A stretch of 64,000 nucleotides of DNA from Ignelater luminosus (Eukaryota > Arthropoda > Insecta > Coleoptera > Elateridae): the NCBI GenBank assembly GCA_011009095.1, contig VTPC01089970.1:1-64000 (forward strand), in the 5' to 3' direction. Of the stretch, positions 1 to 12,490 are shown in pieces. The position numbers were made by a program, and so were the translations under genes. The notes below the pieces were generated by a model. The model worked only from the letters and a program-made list of their open reading frames with translations, did not search any database and was not told the origin of the DNA. The stretch's first letter is position 1; every line of letters begins with the position of its first letter.

Positions 1-61
1 TCATTTATATTAAAAAATGGCACTTTTCTTTGAATATCAAAATAACACCTCTTATTGGAAA

Positions 62-612
62 ACCCTTTAGAAGCTTTTTGCTCTTTTCATTTATGTTATT
101 TAAGTCTGTACTGGTTTGTACTTACACAAGTAGGAAAAAGGTCTTTCATGTAGCATTCGAGTTACATCTCCTTGCAGTTCTGAGATCCTAATGTAAACCT
201 AGTGAAAAGAAAGCCAGAGCTGCTTCGAAAATATCTAAATTTTATTTTCGTCTGAGTTTGATATTTTATTAGGATCACAGAAGATCAAAGAAGTAATTTA
301 AGTTAGAAAATAAAATTGTGTTGGTAGCACTATCAATTTTAGCAACTTTCATACATAATACAAACCTTTTTCTCTTTTATTTATGTTATTTAAGTCTGCA
401 CTTACGCAATCACAGCAGGGAAAAGCTCTTTCATGTAACAATAGCATTACATAATACCAAGCTTTATTTAACATGCATGCATGTATTTGCATAGACATCT
501 CCTTGCATTTCTGTGATCCTAATGTAAAATCTAGTTTTAAATCCAGAGCTACTTTGAAAATATCTAAATTTTAAAGTTTGATATTTGATTAGGATCACAG
601 AAATCAAAGGTA
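62..612. repeat. Imperfect tandem duplication of a ~250-bp unit
   Basis: Two head-to-tail copies (about 62-283 and 364-610) share the same order of short blocks: 'catttatgttatttaagtct', 'tctttcatgta', 'catctccttgca', 'gatcctaatgtaaa', 'gaaaatatctaaatttt' and 'aggatcacaga'. Divergence is moderate, so the duplication is not recent. No coding frame is shared by the two units. Confidence 0.75.
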
Positions 613-639
613 TGACCAGTGATGTTCATAGGAGAGTGT

Positions 640-667
640 CTCTGTCTCTGTCTCTCTCTCTCTCTCG
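640..667. repeat. Short (TCTCTG)/(TC) microsatellite
   Basis: A run of TCTCTG units passes into pure TC repeats. A low-complexity tract with no visible function. Confidence 0.8.
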
Positions 668-1545
668 AACTCTGAAACAGACATGTGGGTCCTACCTGGA
701 ATACCAAAATAGACATGGAGTTTGTTACCGCTTTGACACTCTCTGATCGCTCTAACTCAAAAGATTCAAGAAAAGTGATGATTACTAATTGTTACTTATC
801 AAAGATTGTGATATTTCTAAATGGGTGCCATAATTAATGACCATACTTGTGACATTTTAGGTTTTTACCTCCCACTACTTTCCCACCATTTTTGCGCACG
901 CAATTATTGCAACGGAGAGGTTACAGATGCTATAAAAGGCAAATGCATCATGCAAATGAGTACATCGAATATAATTATTTTATTTTGGTTAGCTATGTTG
1001 AATTATACTACTACTATTATTTATTTATCTTCCTGCAGAATCTAGTTACATTTTTCGTTTTTTTTGTGTTAATTAATATAAATATATTTATTATTGTTAT
1101 TTTATTTGTTTTTTTAATTCAGTTGACGTTATTTGATTTGATTTGATCAAAAATTAGTAAAAGCCGCATTGCACATAGTTCATTTCGTACGTCGTCGTCC
1201 GCATAGCCTACCTACCGAAACGCGTCATTGTTAGTGGGGGTTGATTTTTGAATTCCGACCTAAAATGTCACAACCACAACTATGTTAATGACATTTGAAG
1301 GGTGTTTACCTGTGAGTTTTTCAAATGTACCTCACTTTCATCAGAACATAATTTGTTTTTCAGTTGCTTTTTTGTCTTGGTTATTTGAGGCATGTATGGA
1401 AATTAAACCAGGTTAACCTGATCGCTAAATACAATTTGTCAAACAAGTTTCCATGGTTATCTTGATTAACCAGATTACCCAGTTCAATTTTTATAAATGC
1501 CTTTGATTATGTTATGACTTCAAGCTGTGCTAACAAAAAGTATTA
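668..1545. other. AT-rich intergenic stretch, no gene seen
   Basis: Only short open frames in T-rich sequence occur here. I see no splice-bounded exon and no recognisable repeat. Confidence 0.5.
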
Positions 1546-3188
1546 TACAGTTTGTCTTAAGCTACTAGGTACATAGCCGGTATTGTTGCAGATGTATCCA
1601 AGGTTATGAAATAATCGTTAATAAAGCTCGTACTGCAATAAAAACCATAGAAACCAACTAAGAAAATCCGTATTAAAAGCATTTTGATAATCTGAGATCA
1701 TTTAATAACAAAAACAAAAAAAAAATAGGTATTTACAATAAAAAAACACTTTTCAATAATTCTAAATTATTTAACTCCCTCAAGAATACAAAAGTTCTAC
1801 AATTTAATTTTACATTTACAATAAATGTTCAAATAAGCCGTCTTCCTGAGCCAACCAATAACCCAGACGATCGTAAAATTCTTGTCTTAACATTTCTTAA
1901 TATTAGAGGAGTCACGGAGTTAATAGCTTGGATAATCTTTTCTCTGAGCTCGTCCAAAGTATGCATTCTCGTTTCTTCTTGGCGATAAATAACATGTTTA
2001 ATATGCCCCCATAAAAAAAAAACCTTGGCGGCCACCTGATCCTTCCTCTACGACTTATTAGGTGGTTAAAAAAGGTATTATTTAAAAATTCTTGTATTCG
2101 TGCAGTTTCATGAGCGGGACATCCATCTTGCTGGAACTTTCCAAACTAATGCCCCTTTGATGAAGCATTGGAATTACTTCAGTCTCCAGAGGATTTAAAT
2201 ATCTAATTCCATTTAAATTTTGATTTATAAAGAATGGCCCAATAATTGTATCTCCTATAATCCCTACCCAAATATTTAATTTAGAGGATACGAGGTATGA
2301 TAATTGTAATGTTCATGAGTGTTTTGGCGGGACCAGTAACAAACTACAGAAGGGTTATGACGGCCATTAAGAGAGAAAGTACATTCGTCACTAAATAAAA
2401 TATTGCTGATAAAATTATGCTCTCGATTTGCCATTACCATAACCATTTCACAGAAGTCCATTCTTCTTATTTGATCTTCAGGAAATAACTGTTAAGTTTT
2501 TTCAATTTTGAAACATTTATAATTATTTTCTTTCAAAATTTTGCGAACAGTATCTTTGCTAATGTCTAAAACCTCACCAACTTGCCTCGGAGATAAAAAA
2601 ATTCTTTCTTCAATTGCAGCACAGCTACTTGTTGATTTTCCTCTTCTGTTTTTTCACAAACAGTTCTATTTTTATGAAAATTTGGTGAAACGCATCCAAA
2701 CCTTTCAAATTTCAAAATTATTCTGCTAATGGTTGTAACTGTCGCATCGGTGGAGGTCGGTTTTCAAATGCATTAACGAATAAATTGATTATGTCACGAT
2801 AAGAATTTCCCAAGTAATGTCATTTTACAACTTGTACTTTTTCAGGAATCAAATAAACATCCATGTTTTTGAAAAACTCAATTAAGAAAATTAATATCAA
2901 CGATAATAACAAGTAACAAAATCAAACAGTCAAAATTTTCAGATTGACATATTCTCATGATATTATTCTTTTTTTAATTTGGTCAAGGGTATCTACTAGT
3001 TTTGTGATTATTATTAAAACAATTATATTAAATAGCAAGTATCCGTTACCTAGACTACGTAAGTACGTAGAAGCCTTAGACAGGCTGTATTTTGTTTATT
3101 TTTAGTAATTTTATTGTTAACGATTGTTCCATAACCTTGGATACATATTCAAAGCGGCTGTGTTCCTAGTAGCCTAAGACAAACTGTA
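1546..3188 (-). mobile_element. Mariner-like transposon, copy 1 (defective)
   Basis: The element is bounded by near-perfect terminal inverted repeats of about 80 bp. The left end reads 'acagtttgtcttaagctact' and the right end is its complement, 'agcctaagacaaactgt'; the match continues inward through 'gtatccaaggttatg'. TA dinucleotides flank both ends, as expected for Tc1/mariner insertion. Length is about 1.64 kb. A decayed transposase is encoded on the minus strand. A second copy about 40 kb away (43041-44672) is very similar, so this family was active fairly recently. Confidence 0.9.
1829..2864 (-). pseudogene. Mariner-like transposase relic, copy 1
   Basis: The reading frame starts at 2864 with MDVYLIPEKVQVVK, an N-terminal helix-turn-helix of the kind annotated DUF4817 in insect mariner relatives. 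A TGA stop follows where the copy at 44345 has a tryptophan codon (AAATGACAT here, AAATGGCAT there). Further frameshifts break the middle. Recognisable pieces are the 'ILFSDECTFSLNG' block holding the first catalytic Asp, and the C-terminal 'FFLWGHIKHVIYRQEETRM' block. The protein cannot be functional. Stops, frame breaks and a matching second copy identify it as a dead transposase. Confidence 0.85.
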
Positions 3189-4798
3189 TATTATTATTAT
3201 TATTATTCTTAAAGGAATGTCAGTGGTTGCATTGTCTTCTTTAACAGCTTGTAGCATTTTTTATAGGTACAGAAACGAAATTTACTATTTAAATTAATAT
3301 GAAGGCTTCCTGAAGCACAAATATTATGAATTTGTTATTCAATTTAATGTTTTGACACCAGCAATCCAAATATATAAAAAAGACTTGGCACCCATTTGAC
3401 ACCAACCCAAAAGAGTAAAAACTTTTTTAATTTTTTACATTCTTTACCTTGTTTATTATTTTTAAAATATAAACTAAATTTTTATTTCTCTTGTTACTAA
3501 AAAAAAAGCAACCTTTATGTCAAAAATATAATAATTTATTACTAAAACAGCACGAGATATACAGCAGTTTCAAAATGGATTTACAAAGTGATGAACTATG
3601 ATATTCACAGCAGATTTTCTGATTAGAAAGAACAAAGAAAGATAATCTTATCAAAATTTGCTGTAATAAATAATTTGCTTTAAAAAAGCGACAATTTTCT
3701 TAGTTTTATGTTTAGTTTTTCAATCAAATCGTATTTCTGCTTTCATATATGCGAAAACCAATTTTCATTTATTTACAAAATTTAAACCTAACAATTCCCG
3801 TCCCTCATGATATACAAACATTTCATTTGAAGTTAAATAGAAGATAAGACAATGGAACAATTTTTCCACACACAAGTCAAAGTGTAAAGCGATTTGAATG
3901 AAATAAATTAAAATATACTACATAAATTTAATTAAGCTTCATGGAAGTACATCTTTGAGTTAGCAAGATAAATGCTCCTAGTATATAGAAGTTATAAAGG
4001 TACCTAATAAGATTTACTGTTTAACACTAACAAGGAAATAACAAATTTAATCCAATGTAACAGATTATTTCTGGATGAGTTCTCAATCTTCTTACACTTG
4101 GACTTGTTAGTACATACAGAAACATAATAACAATGTAAACAAGTGTTTAACCTTCCTAATACCGGCTTTATATTTTTGTTTATATTTTTATTTGCGGCTA
4201 ATAATTTTTTTGAGGTTTCAGTACATTGTTCCTTGTAGCATCAGATTAAAGAAAAAATGAAAGAAACTGAAAATCATTAACAAAAAATATGCAAGTGCTT
4301 GTGGGGCAAGAATTCGCCCCGCTTGGTACTAGGCATTTTAGAATTCACCTGGTATTAGGAAGGTTAATAATACATGACCAAAGCAAATTTGTACAAATCT
4401 TCTTTGCATTGTAAAACTAAAAATATGCAAATGTATTACCAATCACATTGTAGTATTCTTACCTAAATACACAATGAAAAGAAACAAGAAAACACACATA
4501 AAAGGTGGATTATCTGCATTTAGCCAATTTTAGTAAACATCTTTACTAACTATAACAGCATCGTATATACATTTATAACAATCCATTCAGTTCAACTCGT
4601 TTCTTGAATAACCAAATTGGCTAAGTATAATCCTTAAATAATATAAAACGTTACATACAATAATATTATACGCTTAACCAAAAATGTTGGAAAATATATA
4701 TATATAGATGTATATTAAATAAAATGCAAGAAACAAAAAGAAAACCTTTTCCATATATATAGATATTCGAAACAAAATAAGCAAGGTCAAATATTTTC
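3189..4798 (-). other. 3' flank / probable 3' UTR of the zinc-finger gene
   Basis: AT-rich sequence downstream of the zinc-finger stop codon (minus strand). No coding frame is convincing. The stretch contains a piggyBac-type MITE at 4151-4363. I cannot place a polyadenylation site with confidence. Confidence 0.4.
4151..4363. mobile_element. piggyBac-type MITE with TTAA target duplication
   Basis: TTAA at 4147-4150 and again at 4364-4367 brackets a 213-bp segment with 13-bp inverted ends, 'ccttcctaatacc' and 'ggtattaggaagg'. A TTAA duplication with C/G-rich short inverted ends is the hallmark of the piggyBac superfamily. No coding capacity. It sits in the probable 3' UTR of the zinc-finger gene. 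Confidence 0.8.
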
Positions 4799-7784
4799 TT
4801 AAAATGGATGAGCACTAACAACATGATTGCGCAGATCTTTGGCAATTGCAAAACCAACATCACAAATTGAACAAAAATAAATATTTTTATTATGATTAGG
4901 TTTAGGTCCAGCATCTCCAGATAATCGTTGTCGTTCGTGAACCTTTAAATGTATTGTCAGTGCGTTCTGTTTATCAAAAACTCTATCACACTGGTTGCAC
5001 CTGAATACATCGTGATAATGTTCCTTATGATGCTGTCTCACATGAGCATTTAAAGTATCACTTCTACTAAATCCAGCCGGGCAATATTTGCACGGATGAG
5101 CTTTCGGTGATCTTTGACTTTCAACTGCTTTATGCAACTGTATGTGTGTATCATAAGCAGATTTTGTTTCAAACGTCAATTTACAACTGTTACAGCTCAT
5201 AGAAAGTATAGTTGTATTAACATCTCTATGTTTCTCCAATATATGAATTTGTAAAGCGGTATCATTTGGAAATTGCTGATAACAAGTTTCACATTGATAT
5301 TCAACAATTTCAGTAGGTGTTGCCGATTTCGGTGTTTGATTTAACATTGTTCTAACCACTTTCTCTTTTGACCTTAAGATTTTCTTTCCAAATTTACCTC
5401 TTTTGTGCCAACCTTGATGCGAAGCAAGTGCACCCGAGTTATCAAATACTTTCTTACACACATCACAAGCAAACTTCTTGCCTGTTGTTTTTTGTACTGG
5501 TTTCGCTTTTGGAGGTTGCTGCTCATGTTCATTCAACATATGATCATTCAATTCCTCAGCATTTTGAAATGCGATCTTGCAATATTTACAATAAACATAA
5601 ACTTGTTTTGCCCTAGTTTCCTCTTCTTCTTCTGCCACATGCTTTTCCTTGTGTCTTTTCAAAGCAAAATTAGTTTGAAAGGTAGCTGTACAAATATTAC
5701 AACAAAATACAAGAGGTTTTCTTTCTACTTCTTCCATTCCTTCTTCTACATTAGGAGTATTTTCTTTACGATGTTCTTGTTTGTGCTCTTGTAATTCAGC
5801 ATAACCAGGACATGCCTGGTGGCAAATATCACACCAATATGTTTTAATAATCTTACCAGTTTTTGTGCTACTTCGGTTACTGCTTGGATTTAATATAATA
5901 CCATGAGATTTCATGTGATTTCTAAGATTATATTTACTTGAGAATACTTTAAAGCACCTCTTACATGTATAGTATGATTCTTCGTCATCATTAGTCTTTG
6001 ATGCCCTAGATTTAGGCCGATTACGGCCCCCAAATTCATCATCATCCTCATCTTTTATAGTTGGAGTTGTTTGTTGAGCATTCATACGATCGTGCATTCT
6101 TTGATGATTAATCCAAGCAGCTTTAGAGGTTAATATTTTTGGACATTCATCACACTGTTTACGATATTCAGCGGCATTACTAGCAACTGGTTGGCCGGAA
6201 TGATATTTTTTATTATGGTCCCATATTCCTCCGTAACTTACATAATGCTTATTACAAGGTTCACAACTGTACTTCTTACTAAGATCTTTCTTTTCATCTG
6301 CCACACTATCATCATGTGCATCAAGCACAGGCATCTTCTCGTGCAGTAATTTGTGTTGTTGTAATTCATTTTTATCAGTGAAGGTTTTATCGCAAATCTC
6401 ACATATCAGATTTGGACTTACCATAGCACTCTTGTAATCTTTTGTTTTTTGCATCCCTGTACACCTTAATATTCAAATGTACACTTCTGTGTTGGTCCAA
6501 TTCACTTTGCAACATAAATTGTTTGCCGCATTCTTCACAAGACTTCTTTGGATGCTGTTCTGTGTGAATCTTCCATTCATCAAGACTCTTAAATAAGCTT
6601 CCACAGACAGGACAAGAAAATTTATATTGTTCCATATTTGTATCATTATCTGTATTGTTTGGTTCAATTCCATGAACTAGAGCTTCATGCTCTTTAACTT
6701 CACTAATCAGTCGGAATTTCTCTGAACAATACATACAACCAAGAAGTTTACCACTTTCATCATGAGCTTGCTTATAGTGACGCAACATATTATGATAAGA
6801 AGAGTACAGTTTATCACAAAGCGGGCAAGCTGTCGGTTTAGAACATTTCATATTACGGAATGCTTGTGGATTATTTAATTGATTAGTTTCTATGTAATCA
6901 GAATCTTCAGAATCTACTTGAGAAACTGGTAAATTAACAGTTCTTCTTCTCTTAATAACGTTGTCATTTTCTGCACTATCAGCAGGCAAAGATCTTTTAC
7001 CCGACATGCCCAAAAGATCAGGAGCTTTACCTTTGTGGTAACTATCGTAAGTGTCTAAACTATTTCCTTCGGCAGTATCATGCTCTTTTTTCACAATGGG
7101 CTCTGAAAGCATCCACTGTAGTAAAGGCCCCAAAACAAATATCACAAAAATATCTCAAGAAGCAAGAAACATGCACGTGTTCTTTATATTCATCAATTTC
7201 ATCAAAGGATTGAGAACATACACACGCATATGGAGGACCTTCTGCTGCATCCAAATGTTCCTCATCTAAATGGCTATTATAATCTTCACGAAAACTAAAG
7301 ATGCAATCACATTTTATGCACTTGTAACTTTGATATAATCTAATTTTAATTTTTGGATTGATTGCAGTATTTGCTAGACGTTTGAGATTTTCCAAAATGG
7401 GTTTTGTACAACTACAGAAATGTTTCATGTATGTTGATCTATCACCAAAAGTTATCAAGCAATTGTAACATGTAAACATGGCAAACCACGTACGCATCTT
7501 TTTCAAATGAATAAATAAATCTTTTTGATCATTAAATCGTTCACCATGACATGCACACACCAACGTTTCAGTCATTTTAACAATCGTCTTGCATTTATCT
7601 AGGTAGCTTACTTCTACTTTAGTTAAGGGCACACTTTCGTCTTGCTGAGTAGATCGTTGCTGTAACTGTAAACCAGCAGCGAACTGTATTTTTTGTATTT
7701 CAGTTTCATTTCCCGTAATACTAGAAGATCCAGTAGTACTTTCGTCTGTATTCCAAGTATTTTGTTCGTCATCTAGTACTTCAA
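4799..7784 (-). CDS. Multi-C2H2 zinc-finger protein, terminal exon (two apparent frame breaks)
   Basis: Terminal exon of a large C2H2 zinc-finger gene. It opens at 7784 after the acceptor 'ccctatag' and ends with TAA at 4799-4801. It encodes roughly 20 C2H2 or C2H2-like fingers, mostly of arthropod ZAD-protein style with long irregular linkers: for example CDICFGAFTTVDAFRAH, CPLCDKLYSSYHNMLRH, CDVCKKVFDNSGALASH and a final CSICDVGFAIAKDLRNH. Acidic and basic linkers (RKSRASK-like, EEEEET) separate groups. The frame shifts twice, at a run of six A (plus-strand T) at 7086-7091 and again at 6445-6450. Dropping one base from each run joins the three frames, and at the first site it completes a finger (HCEK-EH). 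These are either assembly homopolymer errors or genuine disabling mutations. The protein is probably a nuclear DNA-binding regulator; its target is unknown. Confidence 0.88.
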
Positions 7785-7845
7785 CTATAGGGAAAAAACA
7801 TATTAGCACAATAAAATATTATCTATACAAGTATCGACTAATTAC

Positions 7846-8004
7846 CTGCACTTTCATTATTTTTTGAGAAACTGCCATCTTTATGTTTATGTATCATATA
7901 TTCGTGTTTGCGACGATTTCCGGGCGTACTAAAAACTTTATTACATATACGACAGTTACTTCCTTCCCCATTTTGGGAAACTTCTAATGGATCAACATCA
8001 GATG
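7846..8004 (-). CDS. Zinc-finger gene, internal exon with first C2H2 finger
   Basis: A 159-bp exon lies between the acceptor 'attgcag' (ending 8005) and the donor 'gcag|gtaatt' (intron from 7845). It encodes SDVDPLEVSQNGEGSN, then the finger CRICNKVFSTPGNRRKHEYMIH, then KHKDGSFSKNNESAG. Splice phase fits at both ends: one base is left for the GTT codon shared with the terminal exon, and two bases complete the GCA codon begun in the exon ending at 12491. That phase agreement across a 4.5-kb intron supports one gene. Confidence 0.85.
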
Positions 8005-8557
8005 CTGCAATACACGTAATTGTATAGTATGCTCAGAAAGAGAAGTACACAAGTAGGCCATTTAAGACAAAGTAAGTAATGACCAAGGAGCGGGATCAGT
8101 TAGTTGGTACGTCATGAAAACAATCGGTGATGTGATCGTGCCAGCGGTGGAGCGTTTATCAAGTATTATATCAATGTAGCAACGTGAGCGATGCACTATG
8201 TACACATGCATATAATAAAACGAAAATGTGTTGCACCACTGGCCTGGGCTTATCTTGCAGAAAATACGTCACTATCTTATGTGAATTGCACATGTCTAGT
8301 CGTCCGCCTAAGTAATATCAATAAACTCAAGGTGTTTAAATGCATCGCGGTCAGGTATACAGACAACTTTACTGGGCCATCAACTATTTGATACCGCTCC
8401 TTGGTAATGACCTGCTTGAGTCCTTGATTATTTTGGCATACTATGTGAACACTCATCTTTAAAGAAAAAAGCTAACGAGTACAAGTAGTATATGCAGTAT
8501 GACACTGTATTAGCGTGAAATAACATAGAGCTATTAAAGACTCTTGAAGTCAAAGTT

Positions 8558-8797
8558 TATTTAAAAATTCTGATTCTTTTCAAATAACTTGTAAACACTA
8601 TGCAAATATCCCCATGCTGGAAGCATTACACCATGTGTAGACTCAGTGACGTTGATTTAGGGTGAAAAAGTGAAAAAACTACACCACTGGCTTTAGAGCA
8701 CAATTCGTACAAAAACCTGATTTGGTGTTCAATTTCTGAAAAAAAAGGTGTTCTAGTAATTTTCTTTTGGTTTTCTAGTAAGTCACACTTAAAGATG
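8558..8797 (+). repeat. Interspersed repeat, inverted partner of 12000-12300
   Basis: Blocks 'aaaaattctgattcttttca', 'ttcaaataacttg', 'gtgaaaaagtg' and 'ggttttctagtaa' recur in reverse complement and in order at 12000-12300. The two arms lie 3.2 kb apart in the same intron and could be ends of one old element or two independent copies. Confidence 0.6.
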
Positions 8798-9006
8798 CTC
8801 GTGCAAGACATTTATTTAACCAATACAAGACAAAAACACCACTAATGAGCATTTAAATCTGGAAAAACACATCAATAGCTTTACAAGAATGTTCAAAATG
8901 ACCACCACCTTTCCCAGTAAGCATAACAACTAAAGCTCATTTGGGTAACATGGTAATGTAACAAAGATACATATAATTTCCATATACGTTACTTTATTTT
9001 GTTATA

Positions 9007-9780
9007 CAGGGTGTCCCGCGACTCGACTGCCATAGCTTAAAGGTGTGTTCCTTGGGTAATTTCAGGTCGAAAATGCCTAATACATATATGTCCAAAACTC
9101 AATAGTAAAGGAGTTATAGGCGATAGCATTTTCCATAAAGAAATGGTTTGGTTAATTATTATGCATTGTTATTGTTTAAAATTAATGCAGGAAGTAGGCT
9201 GGTGAATAGTTTTGTCACGTTGGCATTGCAAGTGATTCTCGTTTGACGTTTATCTTGCATTATTTTTGCCATTTTAACGTTCGCTAATGGCTGCATTTTC
9301 AAATTATGAATATATCGACATTCACTTTATTAATTGATTGTTAATTTAGTATAACATTGTGTTTTATTAATAAAAAAATATGTTTAACACAAAGTATTTA
9401 CATTAATTGTTCAAAATCTCCACTGTCGCTCTTGCATTTCCGTCACAGTATTCATAAATAAACTGAATGTCGGCATATTCTTCATTTGAAAATTTATGCT
9501 ATTAATAAACGTTAAAGTGGCAAAAATAACGCAAGATAAATGTCTAACAAGAATCAATTGTTATGACAATGTGACAAAATTATTCACCAGCCTACTTCCT
9601 GCATTAATTTTAAACAATAACAATGCATAATAATTAACCAAACCATTTCTTTATGGACAATGTTATCGCCTATAACTCCTTTACTATTGAGTTTTGGACA
9701 TATAAGTATTAGATATTTTCAACCTGAAATTACCCAAGGAACACACCTTTAAGCTGTCAGTCGAGTTGCAGGACATCCTG
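9007..9780. mobile_element. Fold-back MITE with ~285-bp inverted arms
   Basis: The left arm (9007-9292), starting 'cagggtgtcc', is repeated in reverse complement by the right arm (about 9497-9780), ending 'ggacatcctg'. Matching blocks include 'ggtgtgttccttgggtaat', 'tccaaaactcaatagtaaag' and 'gcaggaagtaggctggtgaa'. About 200 bp separate the arms. TATA flanks both ends. No coding capacity. The transcript would fold into a very long hairpin inside the zinc-finger intron. Confidence 0.85.
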
Positions 9781-10624
9781 TATATTCAATACAATCACAA
9801 AAGACATGTCTGAGATGTATCATTCATCTAGTATCCGTAGCATCAGTGATATGTAAATATTGTAATGTATCTTATATGTATCAGAAACGTCACACTAAAA
9901 TCTTACAAATGTTTTTGCCTATAGTGGGTGCTTTTGTGTTTTTGTTGGACAGCACATGCACGCAGGAGAACTGAACGACCAATTGAAGTCCCCAACATTC
10001 AATCACATTACCAAAGTGTGCAAGCTGCATAAATACACTGACGTGTATGTTAATTTATAAAAACGTGGTATGGTAGTGAGCAGTAGCAAGTGATGTATGT
10101 TAAAGACTAATATTTTTAGTAACAGGATTTTTTTTAATCAAAACTTTAAATAAAATAAATAGAATTAAATCAGTCGCTACCTATCTCTTTTACTGCAAAA
10201 TTTCAAGATCTCATGGTGATAATTCAAACATAAAATCAAAAATCAAGGTAATAAGCATTATAAAAAGATTAATATCTAAGGTCCAAGGATAGCCTTATCC
10301 ACAAACAAAATGCATATGATGTTAGCTTAGTGAGATCCTTGCTTGAAACAGTTTCCGATCCCTCACAAGCAAAACTGCCTGAGATCTTATTGTATCCATA
10401 TAACAAGAAAGAGCATCAAAAGCTTCTTTGCAGAACTGCAATGTATAATATACATTAACTGTAATATAAAGGCAAGATCTCAGATATGTATCATAGAGGT
10501 ATCTAACTTGATATCAGAATCAAGTATCAATACATACATATGATACATCCAGTGACCATGTACTATCTCCTTAAATGTAGGTAATATTTATGTTACCAGT
10601 TGCATAACATTAAAACATTAAGTA

Positions 10625-11864
10625 CGAGGGAGCACCAGAATTCCTCGGCCTTTAATACACGCGTTACCAATAAAATAAAAAATTTATAATTACTTTTCTA
10701 TATAGTCTCCTTTTATTGTTATACACTTATTACATCTTTTAATTAACAACTCTAAACCATTATAAAAATAACTTTTGTCTTTACTTGCAAAATGATCATT
10801 TATTGCTGACTTCAAGTCTTCACTGTCCACAAAATGTCTCCCACTTAAATCTTTTTTCAAATTTGGGAACAGAAAATAATCTGACGGCGCTAGGTTTGGA
10901 CTATACGAAGGATGATTGATTTCTTCAAATCCACATTCACTTATAGCCGCCTGTGCAACTTGTAATTTATGGACTGAGGCATTGTCATGAAGCAACCTGA
11001 CACTGCGAATCAATTTTCCATGCCGATTTTGCTTGATGGATTCCTGTAAATTTAACAGAAGTTGAGCATAATATTCCCCTGTTAATAGTTCTACCTTCTG
11101 TTTTATAATCAATTAGCAGCACTCCTTCAGAATCCCAAAATATTGTTGCCATGACTTTTCTTGCAGATGCAACAACACGAAATTTTCGAGGTAGCTCTGA
11201 ACCGACATGCCTCCATTCTTTTGATTCCTCTTTGGACTCAGGATCATAAAAATGAACCCGCGTTTCATCTCCCATCACAATAGAGTCTATATAACTTGTA
11301 GGATTCTTGCCACACTGGTTCAAAAACTCTCTACAACATGAAATCCTTCCCTTCTTTTGAAAAGGCGTGAGCATTCTGGAAACCCATCTTGTGCTTACGT
11401 TTGACATGCCAAGATGGTCATGTAGAATCCGCAAAACTGTTGTAGGTGAAACTCCAACTTTTTCTGCAATAACTCGGTCTTATAATCTTGCATCTTCTAC
11501 AACAAGAAATTCCACTTTTGTCACAACTCCATCCGAGGTCACCTCCACTGGTCGACTAGTTTGATTGTTGAAATCGACGGTGCAGATTCATCATAAACTG
11601 CTACTATTCTTTCTCGCATTTCTGGTGCTATAACATTTTCTTTTGTTAGGAACTTTATTACTGCACGAAATTCAATATTCTGCATTTTAAAGAATTATTG
11701 TAAACAACGCTACACTTTTGACAGCTGTGAATCAACAAATAAACATAAACAAATGAAATCAGGTGTCTAACCTAATTAAACATCGCTGTTTCCAAAGCAC
11801 ATACGATTTTGCCTCTAATTCATTTTTAAATATTAAAGGCCAAGGAATTCTGGTACTCCCCTTG
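10625..11864 (-). mobile_element. mariner (DD34D) transposon, defective
   Basis: TA at 10623-10624 and 11865-11866 flanks a 1240-bp element with inverted ends: left 'cgagggagcaccagaattcc', right the complement of 'caaggggagtaccagaattc'. Length and ends are typical of a mariner. It is inserted in the zinc-finger intron in the same orientation as the host gene. Confidence 0.92.
10690..11684 (-). pseudogene. mariner transposase relic
   Basis: The frame begins at about 11684 with MQNIEFRAVIKFLTKENV and ends with CITIKGDYIEK at 10690. It keeps the mariner blocks 'LGMSNVSTRWVSRMLTP', 'SIVMGDETRVHFYDPESK', 'VMATIFWDSEGVLLIDY' and 'LLHDNASVHK ... YSPNLAPSDYFLF'. The first Asp lies in GDET, the second in LLHDN and the third in PSDY; 34 residues separate the last two, the DD34D spacing. 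Frameshifts near 11110 and in the 11370-11600 region plus several stops make it non-functional. Confidence 0.9.
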
Positions 11865-11999
11865 TAACAGTTGTTCTGTTATATATACAGATCAGCTATG
11901 GAACTGTGCTTACTGAGTTGTTTGCAATCATTTCAACATATTTTCATACATTCATTTTATTGGTTAAATTGATGTATTGCATAGATTATATAACAATCT

Positions 12000-12300
12000 T
12001 TAAATGCGATTTACTAGAAAACCAAAAAAAAAGAGGAAAATCACTAGAATAACCTTTTTTTTCAGAGATTAAAAGCCAAATTGATTTTTTATACCAATTA
12101 TGCTCAAACGTCAGTGGCTTAGTGTTTTTTACCTAAAAAAGGATACACTAATCCCAAAACCGACACCACTGAGATGAAATCTCAATTACTTTTTCACAGT
12201 CTAATGCTTCTAGCATGAAAATATTTACATAGCAAATCTTATTCAAATCAGACTAATGTGTTTTCAAGTTATTTGAAAAAAAAATCAGAATTTTTTAATG
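12000..12300 (-). repeat. Interspersed repeat, inverted partner of 8558-8797
   Basis: Reverse-complement match to 8558-8797 through 'ttactagaaaacc', 'cacttttt'-type blocks, 'caagttatttgaaaa' and 'atcagaattttt'. It lies within the zinc-finger intron. Confidence 0.6.
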
Positions 12301-12490
12301 AATTTCACCCATTCACAAGGTTGTATAATTGTGGTTCAAATAAAACATGTTAATTGTTAATCAAGTGCCGGATTAAATTAGCTGCTATAGAAGCAATGCA
12401 CAATATATCCCACTAACACTATTTAATATTACTGTAAGCTTCTTGGAAAGAAGTGGATATCTTTAATGCACTATATTCTCATTAACTTAC

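Larger units (their letters stand above)
8005..12490 (-). other. 4.5-kb intron of the zinc-finger gene, filled with transposons
   Basis: Donor 'ttag|gtaagt' at 12490 and acceptor 'ttgcag' at 8005 bound this intron. It holds a fold-back element (9007-9780), a mariner (10625-11864) and an inverted pair of a third repeat family (8558-8797 and 12000-12300). No exon was seen inside it. Confidence 0.75.

Noticed and set aside
5368-5794. Plus-strand open frames opposite the zinc-finger exon
   Set aside because: Antisense shadows of the minus-strand coding sequence.
6445-7091. Programmed ribosomal frameshifting in the zinc-finger gene
   Set aside because: Both sites need a +1-type correction and lack a recognisable stimulator; homopolymer error or mutation is simpler.
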